Source: Ferrimonas pelagia (GTDB taxonomy: Bacteria; Pseudomonadota; Gammaproteobacteria; Enterobacterales; Shewanellaceae). Taken from it: a DNA stretch of 64,000 nt. A program made the position numbers and the translations under genes. Where the stretch lies: contig NZ_BAABJZ010000023.1 in NCBI RefSeq assembly GCF_039543565.1, positions 1 through 64,000 on the forward strand, read 5' to 3'. Positions 7,717-14,766 of the stretch are shown here, in pieces. The notes below the pieces were generated by a model. It ran no database searches. It was not told the origin of the DNA and saw only the letters and a list, made by a program, of their open reading frames with translations. Each line of letters begins with the position of its first letter. Positions within the stretch are counted from its first letter, which is position 1.

Positions 7717-8226
7717 TTACAGCTCGACGCGAAGGATGGGGGTGGTGCCTGCGACGACACTGCCCTCTTTTTTGTCCAAGGCACGGACATCTTCCATATT
7801 GGCGATGACCACTGGGGTTAAGGTGCTTTTGGCGTGTTCTTTGAGGTAGGCCAGATCAAACTCAAGGATTGGCTGGCCGGCTTTGACCTGTTGGCCCTCA
7901 TCGACAAGGCGTTTAAATCCGGCGCCGCCCAGCTCGACGGTGTCGATGCCAAAATGGACAAACAGCTCTAGGCCCAGTGGCGATTCTAGGGAAAAGGCAT
8001 GATTGGCGTCGAACAGACGACCTATGGTGCCGTCCAGAGGGGCGACGATCTGATCGCCTTCGGGTTCAATGGCGATGCCATCGCCGACGATCTTTTCGGA
8101 AAAGACCACATCCGGCACTTTTTCGATGGCGACCAACTGCCCGGAAACCGGTGCGAGGATATCGACGCCTTCCGACGGAACGTCCCGATCGGCGACTAAG
8201 CGACGTAATCTGCTGAGAAAACCCAT
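7717..8226 (-). CDS. crr: PTS glucose-specific EIIA component (Crr)
   Basis: A 169-residue EIIA-Glc protein that receives phosphate from HPr and passes it to sugar-specific EIIB domains; the unphosphorylated form regulates transport and adenylate cyclase in related bacteria. The two active-site histidines are present, H76 in FDANHAFSL and the phosphorylated H91 in FVHFGIDTVEL, and the length matches E. coli Crr (169). It is more conserved than the Enzyme I encoded upstream. It begins 20 nt after ptsI stops and is the last gene of ptsH-ptsI-crr. Confidence 0.97.
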   Translation of the reverse strand: MGFLSRLRRLVADRDVPSEGVDILAPVSGQLVAIEKVPDVVFSEKIVGDGIAIEPEGDQIVAPLDGTIGRLFDANHAFSLESPLGLELFVHFGIDTVELGGAGFKRLVDEGQQVKAGQPILEFDLAYLKEHAKSTLTPVVIANMEDVRALDKKEGSVVAGTTPILRVEL

Positions 8227-8246
8227 TCAATGACCCTGTTTTTGCT

Positions 8247-9941
8247 TTATTTGTGGGTAGGAGATTGTTCAATGGTAGCTGAAGATCCCGCATTGACACA
8301 ATCATTTAACAGGCTGTGCAGCTGATCGGTGCGAGAACAGGAGAGGGCTTGGGTTAATAACGATTGGCCGGGTGCCTCTTGGTACTGGCGAATGTGGTAC
8401 TTGATGGGGCCAGAGCGGCTGGCGGGAATGCTGAGTTGGCGGATCCCCATGGCCAGCAGCAAGGGGATGGCTCTGGGATCGTTGGCCAGATCGCCGCAAA
8501 AGGAGAGCGGCAACTGGCAACGCGTGGCTTGTTGACAGATGTGGTTGATCAGGCGCAGCACAGGCACCGAGAGGGCGGGGTATTGCGGACTGACTCTGGG
8601 ATTGAGTCGGTCGGCGGCGAGGCAGTATTGCGCCAGATCGTTGCTGCCGATACTGGCGAAGTCCAGATAGGGTGCCAGTAGATCCAGCCCCATCGCCGCT
8701 GCCGGGGTTTCAATCATGATCCCCACATCCAACGGAGGCCACAGCTCGAGCTCCTGTTTGACCTGCTCGAGCAGCTCGCGCAGTTGGATCAGCTCTTCGG
8801 TCAGGCTGATCATGGGGAGCAAGAGTTTGACGGGATAGTCACAGGCCAGTCGGACGACGGCGGCAAACTGCTGGCGCAGGCGCAAAGGTTGCTGCAGTCC
8901 GAGCCGGATCGCGCGTATACCCAGTGCGGGATTGGGTTCGTGCTGGGCCAATCCGGGCAGGTTTTTATCGGCGCCAAAGTCGAAGCTGCGGATCACCAGA
9001 GGTTTGCCTGCCAGTGTCTGGGCGATGGCTTGGTACAGCGTGAACTGACGCTCTTCACTGGGCCAACCGCCTTCGGCCATATAGAGAAACTCGCTTCTGA
9101 GCAGGCCGACGCCATCGAGGTGGTTTTGCGCCACTTGCTCGGCCTCCTCATCGCTGCTGATGTTGGCGCCCAGCCAAATGGCCAGTCCATCCGCGGTTTG
9201 AGCAGGCTCTGATCTGAGCGCGTTGAACGCGTGCTGGCGTTGCTGCCAATGTTGCAGTCCCTGTGCAAACAGGTGCTGATCATGCGGGGTGCTGGCTAGG
9301 ATCAGTTGGCCCCGATCACCATCGAGCAGCGCCGGGCCGGGCGTTAATCGGCTGCAGGGATCCGTCATCACCAAGCCCGGTAGTCCGGCGCTGCGCAGCA
9401 AGATGGCGAGATGATCGGTGGCGGTGCCGTGCCCGAGGATCAGTGCAACCAGGTGGTGTTTCGGCAGTTGGATGAATTCCGCCGCAGTGAGATCCGGCAC
9501 GAGCAGGATCGTTGGCTCGGTCAGGATCGAGGGCAATTGCAGTGACTCGCCACGACTGCGCCGGGCCAGGCGCTGACCGAGCTGGACGACGTCGTTGGCG
9601 CGCTTGGCCATTTGTGGGTCGTCCAAGTCAGAGAGGCTCCTGGCATGTTGGCCAAACAGTGCGGTGATGGCGTCGCTGAGCGAGGGCGTCTGTTGCAACT
9701 GCTGTAGCAACTCCTGTAGCAGTTCAGGATCCGCCAGCAGCAGATGATCGGCTTGCAATAACTGATGCTGGCTGGGGGTCAGCCCGTCATGGCTCAACAA
9801 CTGCGCTAGGGCATTAGACTCTTGCTTGAGCAGCTGTTCTGGCGATAACGCTGGGCTCGCAACCGTTTGAAATTGACAGGGGAGGAGTTGGCCCATTGCC
9901 ATGCCCGGACTGATGGGGGTTGCACTGAAGACTTTTGACAT
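8247..9941 (-). CDS. ptsI: Phosphoenolpyruvate-protein phosphotransferase, divergent Enzyme I
   Basis: A 564-residue Enzyme I that autophosphorylates from phosphoenolpyruvate and phosphorylates HPr in the cytoplasm. The N-terminal HPr-binding domain leads to the phosphohistidine H177, but the usual GG-x-TSH-x-(A/S)-I motif reads GHGTATDHLAI. The PEP-binding barrel keeps GVGLLRSEFLYM and IGSNDLAQYCLAADR, while the RTLD-x-G-x-DK motif reads RSFDFGADK and the MCGE motif with the catalytic Cys reads FCGDLAND. Length is close to E. coli PtsI (575), so it is complete but unusually divergent, more than its HPr and Crr partners. Position between ptsH and crr makes the identity secure. Confidence 0.92.
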   Translation of the reverse strand: MSKVFSATPISPGMAMGQLLPCQFQTVASPALSPEQLLKQESNALAQLLSHDGLTPSQHQLLQADHLLLADPELLQELLQQLQQTPSLSDAITALFGQHARSLSDLDDPQMAKRANDVVQLGQRLARRSRGESLQLPSILTEPTILLVPDLTAAEFIQLPKHHLVALILGHGTATDHLAILLRSAGLPGLVMTDPCSRLTPGPALLDGDRGQLILASTPHDQHLFAQGLQHWQQRQHAFNALRSEPAQTADGLAIWLGANISSDEEAEQVAQNHLDGVGLLRSEFLYMAEGGWPSEERQFTLYQAIAQTLAGKPLVIRSFDFGADKNLPGLAQHEPNPALGIRAIRLGLQQPLRLRQQFAAVVRLACDYPVKLLLPMISLTEELIQLRELLEQVKQELELWPPLDVGIMIETPAAAMGLDLLAPYLDFASIGSNDLAQYCLAADRLNPRVSPQYPALSVPVLRLINHICQQATRCQLPLSFCGDLANDPRAIPLLLAMGIRQLSIPASRSGPIKYHIRQYQEAPGQSLLTQALSCSRTDQLHSLLNDCVNAGSSATIEQSPTHK

Positions 9942-9973
9942 TCCGTGTCGCTCCGTTATCGAGGGATAAAGGC

Positions 9974-10231
9974 TCAGCTGAGCTCGGTCAACAGTTGGGC
10001 TAGGGTCGTCACGGCTTGTTCGGCTTGTTCGCCTTCGGCACAGATGGCCAGCTCTGTTCCCAGTCGCAGGTTGAGGGTTTGCAAACGGAACAAACTTTTT
10101 GCGCTGGCTTGGCGGCCATGACTGACAATGGTGATGTCGCAGGGGAATTGCTGGGCGGCTTTAACCAGCACGGCGGCCGGGCGGGTGTGCAGGCCGTGGG
10201 GGCAGGTGATGGTGACAAGGCGTTGATACAT
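9974..10231 (-). CDS. ptsH: Phosphocarrier protein HPr
   Basis: An 85-residue HPr, the small phosphocarrier between Enzyme I and EIIA domains. Active-site H15 lies in GLHTRPAA, and the region around S46 (AKSLFRLQTL) resembles E. coli HPr. Length equals the E. coli protein. There is no strong ribosome site before the ATG (only GGGTC directly adjacent), and the leader contains one arm of an inverted repeat, so translation may be modulated by leader structure. First gene of the ptsH-ptsI-crr operon. Confidence 0.96.
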   Translation of the reverse strand: MYQRLVTITCPHGLHTRPAAVLVKAAQQFPCDITIVSHGRQASAKSLFRLQTLNLRLGTELAICAEGEQAEQAVTTLAQLLTELS

Positions 10232-10240
10232 GACCCAGAT

Positions 10241-10295
10241 TGTTCGGTAACGGGGCTGTGGCTGGCAGCATACTGTTACCGAACATGGGGGTCAA
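10241..10295 (-). promoter_or_regulatory. Predicted ptsH promoter bracketed by an 11-bp inverted repeat
   Basis: On the minus strand TTGACC (10290-10295) and TATGCT (10267-10272) are 17 nt apart. A perfect 11-bp inverted repeat, TGTTCGGTAAC (10241-10251) and GTTACCGAACA (10275-10285), places one arm in the -35/-10 spacer and the other about 15 nt past the -10. This looks like a paired operator, though the same repeat could form an RNA hairpin. No U-tract follows, so it is not a normal terminator of the upstream chemoreceptor gene. Confidence 0.5.
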
Positions 10296-10309
10296 TCGAC
10301 TCCTGCCGG

Positions 10310-11812
10310 TTAAACCTTAAACTGGCCTACGAGTTGATCGAGCTCTGTGCCTAACTGTTCAAGCTGACGGGCGGCTGACAAGTTACTTTCATCGGCCTTG
10401 ACGCTGGCTTCGGTCAGCTCTGCGATGGATTGCGCGTTCTGGCTGATCTCATTGCTGACCTGGCTTTGCTCTTCGGTGGCGGTGGCGATCTGCGCGCCGC
10501 GTTGCTCGATGGCGTTGATCGCGGTCACGATGCTGTCCAGGGCCTGATTGGCGTGGCTGGATTGTTGCTCCAATTGTTGGAACTGGTCGAGCGAACTGGC
10601 GGCGGCATCGGTGACTTGTGACACGCCACCATGAATGTTGGAGACAATGGCTTGGATCTCATCGGTCGACGATTGGGTGCGGGTTGCCAGTGCGCGCACC
10701 TCATCGGCCACGACGGCAAAGCCGCGGCCATGTTCGCCGGCGCGGGCGGCCTCGATGGCGGCATTGAGTGCCAGCAGGTTGGTTTGATCGGCGATGTTGC
10801 GGATCACTTCCAGAATGTTGCCCACCTCTGCACTGTGGCGCGTCAGTTCATCGGCGGTTCGTGCGGTTTGGTGCAGATCGCGCGAGAAGGTCTGCACCAG
10901 TTCGTGGGTGCCTTTGACCGCGGCGCGGCAAGTTTGTACCTGGCTGTCGGCCGCACCGGCGTCGCTGGCGGCGGCTTGGGTTGACTGGGCCACCTCATGG
11001 GTGCTGGCCAGCATTTGATCCATCGCGCTGGCGACCGATTGGGTTTCTGCGTGCATGCGCTGGCCGATCTGCTGCGTTTGCTGAGCGGTGACGCTTAGGC
11101 GCGCCGCACTTTGATTGATGTCGTGGCTCATGGGTTGAATGTGACCCACCATGTTGGCCAACTTTTCGGTAAAGCGATTAAAGCTGCGGCTGAATAGGGC
11201 GATCTCGTCATTGCCCTGATCGTCGAGGCGGCGCTTGAGATCGCCGTCGCCATCGGCGATCTCCGCCAAGGCGGCATTGGCTTGGCGGATCGGTTGGGTG
11301 ATGGAGAAATTCAGTAACATAAACAGGGCGGCAAGCGGCACCGACAAGACCACCAAGTAGAGGGCATAAGTCTTCCAGATCTCGACCATCTGCGCATCGA
11401 CCGGTGCTTTGGCACTGAACAGAACTAGGGTGTGGCTCTCCAGAGCGCGGCTGCTGAGCCAGCCGTTAACGTCGGCGATCGTTTGTGGCGCTTGGGCGTG
11501 CAGGGCTCGGGCACGCTGCTCAATGTTGGCGGTGCTGCCGGAGGTTCGGATGATCTGGCCTTGGGGATCGAGCAGCAGCAGCGCCTGATCAGGATTGGAC
11601 AATTGATGCCAGTCGACGCCCTGCCATTGTCCATTTGCTAAGGTGGCGCTGAGCCAGTTGAGGCTGTTGCTGTGCTGGCGCTGCTCGCTGCGCTCCAGTT
11701 GTGAACGCTGCTCTGACAGAGCCAAGTAGGTGTATACCGAGGTGCCCAGCGCGGCCAATGCCAAAAGAAGTAGCAGTCGATGGAAGATGGTCAGGCGGCG
11801 AAGTGAGGTCAT
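10310..11812 (-). CDS. Methyl-accepting chemotaxis protein
   Basis: A 500-residue transmembrane chemoreceptor that signals to CheA/CheW. A first helix (about residues 8-30), a short periplasmic sensor of roughly 120 residues, and a second helix (about 148-170) lead into a HAMP linker with SITQPIRQANAALAEIADGDG. The cytoplasmic coiled coil carries the highly conserved signalling tip IADQTNLLALNAAIEAARAG and GRGFAVVADEVRALA. The sensor is small and shows no family I recognise, so the ligand is unknown. It lies between cysK (terminator between them) and ptsH; the proximity to PTS genes does not prove a PTS link. Confidence 0.95.
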   Translation of the reverse strand: MTSLRRLTIFHRLLLLLALAALGTSVYTYLALSEQRSQLERSEQRQHSNSLNWLSATLANGQWQGVDWHQLSNPDQALLLLDPQGQIIRTSGSTANIEQRARALHAQAPQTIADVNGWLSSRALESHTLVLFSAKAPVDAQMVEIWKTYALYLVVLSVPLAALFMLLNFSITQPIRQANAALAEIADGDGDLKRRLDDQGNDEIALFSRSFNRFTEKLANMVGHIQPMSHDINQSAARLSVTAQQTQQIGQRMHAETQSVASAMDQMLASTHEVAQSTQAAASDAGAADSQVQTCRAAVKGTHELVQTFSRDLHQTARTADELTRHSAEVGNILEVIRNIADQTNLLALNAAIEAARAGEHGRGFAVVADEVRALATRTQSSTDEIQAIVSNIHGGVSQVTDAAASSLDQFQQLEQQSSHANQALDSIVTAINAIEQRGAQIATATEEQSQVSNEISQNAQSIAELTEASVKADESNLSAARQLEQLGTELDQLVGQFKV

Positions 11813-11885
11813 GATCTCAACCTAGAAAGAATTAGCGATCTTCAGTTTGCCTGTTTGTTGGAGAGCTGTCACGAAGCGGATGTTG

Positions 11886-11914
11886 TAAAAAAGGCAGCGA
11901 AAAGCTGCCTTTTC
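11886..11914. terminator. Rho-independent terminator downstream of cysK
   Basis: GGCAGC and GCTGCC arms with a 5-nt loop, flanked by A-run on the left and T-run on the right, sit about 25 nt past the cysK stop. It separates cysK from the chemoreceptor gene and can work in both directions. Confidence 0.88.
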
Positions 11915-11938
11915 TCAATTAGTTGAACAAGATCCAGG

Positions 11939-12913
11939 TTATTGAACGTTTTCCTGCTCGGTGAATACGCCTTGAAATAAAACGCTCGAGAGATAACGCT
12001 CCGCTGCGGAGGGGAGTACGACAACGATGGTCTTGTCTTTGAGCTCTGGTCGTTGCGCGATCAATTTATTGACGGCAACCACGGCGGCGCCTGAGCTGAT
12101 CCCAGCTAGGATCCCCTCTTCGTCCATCAGGCGACGGGCCATGTCGACGGACGCCTCGTTGCTGACGGTGATCGCTTGATCAACCATCTCAAGATCCAGA
12201 TTGCCGGGAATAAAACCGGCGCCGATCCCTTGGATCTTGTGAGGGCCTGGGGTTAACTCTTCACCCGCCAATGCTTGTGAGATCACCGGTGAATCTTCCG
12301 GCTCTACCGCAACGGTGTGGATCGCCTTGCCTTGGGTCAATTTGATGTAGCGGCTGGTGCCAGTCAGGGTGCCACCAGTGCCGACGCCGGCAACGAAGAC
12401 ATCGATCTTGCCATCGGTATCGTCCCAGACTTCGGGCCCGGTGGTTTGTTCGTGGATCTCGACGTTCGCCGGGTTTTCAAATTGCTGCAGCAATACATAG
12501 TTGTCCGGGTTGCTGTCGCGGATCTCTTCGGCCTTGGCCACCGCGCCTTTCATCCCTTTGGCGCCTTCGGTCAGCACCAGGTTTGCGCCCAGTGCCTTGA
12601 GCAGCTTGCGGCGCTCCAGGCTCATGGTATTGGGCATGGTCAGGGTCAGCTTGTAACCCCGAGAGGCCGCCACGAAGGCTAGGGCAATGCCAGTATTGCC
12701 TGACGTTGGCTCGATGATCTCTTTGCCTTCACCGAGCAGTCCTTTTTTCTCGGCGTCCCAGATCATGTTGGCGCCCAAGCGACATTTCACACTGAAGGAG
12801 GGATTACGCGCCTCGATCTTTGCCAGTACCTGAGTGCCTTCGGTCACCCGGTTCAGCCGAACGAGCGGTGTGTTACCGATTGAAAGGGAGTTGTCTTGGT
12901 AGATCTTTGCCAT
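11939..12913 (-). CDS. cysK: Cysteine synthase A
   Basis: A 324-residue PLP enzyme (O-acetylserine sulfhydrylase) that makes cysteine from O-acetylserine and sulfide. The PLP lysine is K43 in SFSVKCRLGA, the substrate loop is TSGNTGIALA, and GVGTGGTLTG binds the cofactor phosphate. The ATG at 12913 is chosen over an ATG 9 nt upstream because AGGA then sits at normal distance; the upstream ATG directly abuts the AGGA. Length matches E. coli CysK (323). The cysK/pts association is shared with enterobacteria. An inverted repeat upstream may be regulatory. Confidence 0.97.
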   Translation of the reverse strand: MAKIYQDNSLSIGNTPLVRLNRVTEGTQVLAKIEARNPSFSVKCRLGANMIWDAEKKGLLGEGKEIIEPTSGNTGIALAFVAASRGYKLTLTMPNTMSLERRKLLKALGANLVLTEGAKGMKGAVAKAEEIRDSNPDNYVLLQQFENPANVEIHEQTTGPEVWDDTDGKIDVFVAGVGTGGTLTGTSRYIKLTQGKAIHTVAVEPEDSPVISQALAGEELTPGPHKIQGIGAGFIPGNLDLEMVDQAITVSNEASVDMARRLMDEEGILAGISSGAAVVAVNKLIAQRPELKDKTIVVVLPSAAERYLSSVLFQGVFTEQENVQ

Positions 12914-12980
12914 GGTGTTCATCCTGAGCTGGAAAAGGTTTGCGATCGCGGTTGATCTTATACCCATAGCTTATCCATTG

Positions 12981-13053
12981 AATTACTGCGAGGAAGTGAC
13001 GTTTCGTCATGCCTTATTCCTAAACGTAATTACTGCAAATTATTTGGGAATAA
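12981..13053. promoter_or_regulatory. Inverted and direct repeats upstream of cysK
   Basis: TTATTCC (13014-13020) and GGAATAA (13047-13053) form a perfect 7-bp inverted repeat, and AATTACTGC is repeated directly at 12981-12989 and 13028-13036. They lie 70-140 nt before cysK on its upstream side. A CysB-type activator site is plausible given the gene, but this is inference and the elements are short. The rest of 13054-13354 shows nothing I can interpret. Confidence 0.3.
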
Positions 13054-13354
13054 AACGAAAGGGCAGCGCGCAGCTTGCCCTGCTGCTTGTGGTGAATGGC
13101 GTTGGGGATCTGTGCCGGGTAAGCCGGCCAATGCGGCGCTCCACGCTTGCGTGCTGCACGACGATGGGATCGCGTCCGAGCCGCGGGGTCGTCGCTCTGG
13201 ATCGTTTTCTCCTGGTGTCTTGGCGAGCGCTGGCTTGTCTTGGTGCGGGAGGCAGGACAAGCGGCTACGCGCGTGCTGGGGCGCTGGGCGGCGGTCTGGT
13301 TGAGTTTTGATCTTGAACTGGTAATTTGACAGCTGAGCTGACAAGGAGTGTGCT

Positions 13355-14383
13355 GTGGCTGTTCAAACGGATCCGCGGGATATCGTAACCCCCGACGCTT
13401 TTGAGTTGGATAAGCGTTTACTGAATCGACCTTTGGCTTCACCTTGGCGCCGGGCGGTCGCGCTGTTGATCGATCTGCTGGTGGTCGCCATGGTAACGGG
13501 ATCCGGTGGGCTCGTGTTTGTGCTCTTGGTGCTGTTGACTTGGCGCATACGCAGGCGCCAGTGGCGCGCGGGGACGTGGGCCATGTACTTATTGTATTTT
13601 CTGTTGGCCGCGTCGCTGATCCCACCGTTGTATAAGGCGTGGCAAGGGCGCACGGCGGCGGTGGAGGGCGATCCACAAGCGCTGAGCCTTACCTTATCGG
13701 ATGTCGGCAGCAGCACCTGGGCATTGATCCAGCTGGAGCTGTGTGCTGACTTGGCCTGTATGGCCCCCCACTTCCCTGCGCTGGCGGGATTGTCTGAGCC
13801 GTTGAGTCTGACTGAGCGGCGCGATTTGGCGGATGAGTTGCTGGATAACCTCGCGGGCGAGGAGCGGGTTGCGGCGCAAGCGCAGCTTGCCCAAGTGTTG
13901 GCGCTGGACGACGAGCCGGCGGGAGCGCCTGTGGTTGTGGATCCGAGCGCGGCGTTCGAGGCGGCGCTGGCGCAAGAAAAGCGTCGTAGTGAGAGGTTGA
14001 AGGCGGAGCTGTCTCGGGTGAAAGAACAAGAGCACAGTCCGCTAACCTGGCTCAAAGGCACTCTGAAAGATCTGGGTCTGGGCTTTGGTCTGGCCGCGTT
14101 CTATTTCACCTGTTTTGTGGCGTGGTTTGATGGCCAGACGGTCGGCAAAAAGTTGTTGCGCTGCCGGGTGCGGCAATTGGATGGCACGCCTCTGTCTTTG
14201 TGGGATGCATTTGGCCGTTATGGCGGCTACAGCGCCGGCTTGGCGACCGGATTGTTGGGGTTTGCCCAAATATTGTGGGATCCAAACCGGCAGGCGATCC
14301 ACGATAAGATCTCGGCAACCGTGGTGGAGGATGTCCGGGCGAGGGCGCGACTGAAAGCGCGTCAGCGGCGACGGCAGCGATGA
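13355..14383 (+). CDS. RDD-family membrane protein with coiled-coil insert
   Basis: A 342-residue inner-membrane protein. The RDD signature is split: the N-terminal part has SPWRRAVALLIDLLVVAMV with two helices (about 32-60 and 70-95), and the C-terminal part has a helix followed by FDGQTVGKKLLRCRVRQLDG and the closing DPNRQAIHDKISATVV. Between them is an insert of about 130 residues containing an acidic soluble stretch and an EEKRRSERLKAEL-like coiled coil. The start is GTG at 13355 with AAGGAG 7 nt upstream. RDD proteins are poorly understood; some act in Na+/H+ antiport. No operon partner is visible. Confidence 0.85.
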   Translation: MAVQTDPRDIVTPDAFELDKRLLNRPLASPWRRAVALLIDLLVVAMVTGSGGLVFVLLVLLTWRIRRRQWRAGTWAMYLLYFLLAASLIPPLYKAWQGRTAAVEGDPQALSLTLSDVGSSTWALIQLELCADLACMAPHFPALAGLSEPLSLTERRDLADELLDNLAGEERVAAQAQLAQVLALDDEPAGAPVVVDPSAAFEAALAQEKRRSERLKAELSRVKEQEHSPLTWLKGTLKDLGLGFGLAAFYFTCFVAWFDGQTVGKKLLRCRVRQLDGTPLSLWDAFGRYGGYSAGLATGLLGFAQILWDPNRQAIHDKISATVVEDVRARARLKARQRRRQR

Positions 14384-14446
14384 TCGGCCATGACGTTGCG
14401 CAGTCGCCTTTGTGCCGGGGTGTGCGCTCAGTGAGGGGGTTTGCTG

Positions 14447-14620
14447 TTCGAGTACATGAATAAATTTGGTGTTTTTTTGCCATATTTATCGCTCCATGAA
14501 CGCGAGAAATGATGAGCTTTCACTCTGACAATTCAGTGATTTGGTGCGGGATCCTGGCCAAAGGTGAAAAGGGCGTTTTTATTCATATTTATTGCTCTGA
14601 TGTTATAACTAAATTGTTGC
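14447..14620. promoter_or_regulatory. AT-rich ilvIH upstream region with direct repeat
   Basis: The 383-nt gap before ilvI contains an AT-rich stretch with an imperfect direct repeat: CATATTTATCGCTC at 14481 and CATATTTATTGCTC at 14584, each preceded by a T-run and spaced 103 bp apart. E. coli ilvIH is controlled by Lrp binding to several AT-rich upstream sites, so Lrp-type control is a reasonable inference. I see no leader-peptide attenuator. Confidence 0.3.
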
Positions 14621-14766
14621 TACAGATCCGGGCTGTTTCAGGTTAGTGTTTGGCTAGAGATCGCGGCGGGCGAGCATTCGCCTGCGGCAGAGTGGTGGCG
14701 TGACTGCCCTGATCTCGACAGTGATTAGGCTACGAATAAGCCCTAACCCTATAACCTGGAGGCGAC

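Noticed and set aside
10241..10285. Hairpin interpreted as a terminator of the chemoreceptor gene
   Set aside because: No U-tract follows on the minus strand and the repeat coincides with a good promoter, so an operator is more likely.
14700..14766. Possible leader peptide with Leu/Ile/Val codons before ilvI
   Set aside because: The frame runs into ilvI without a stop at a useful position and no alternative terminator hairpins are visible.
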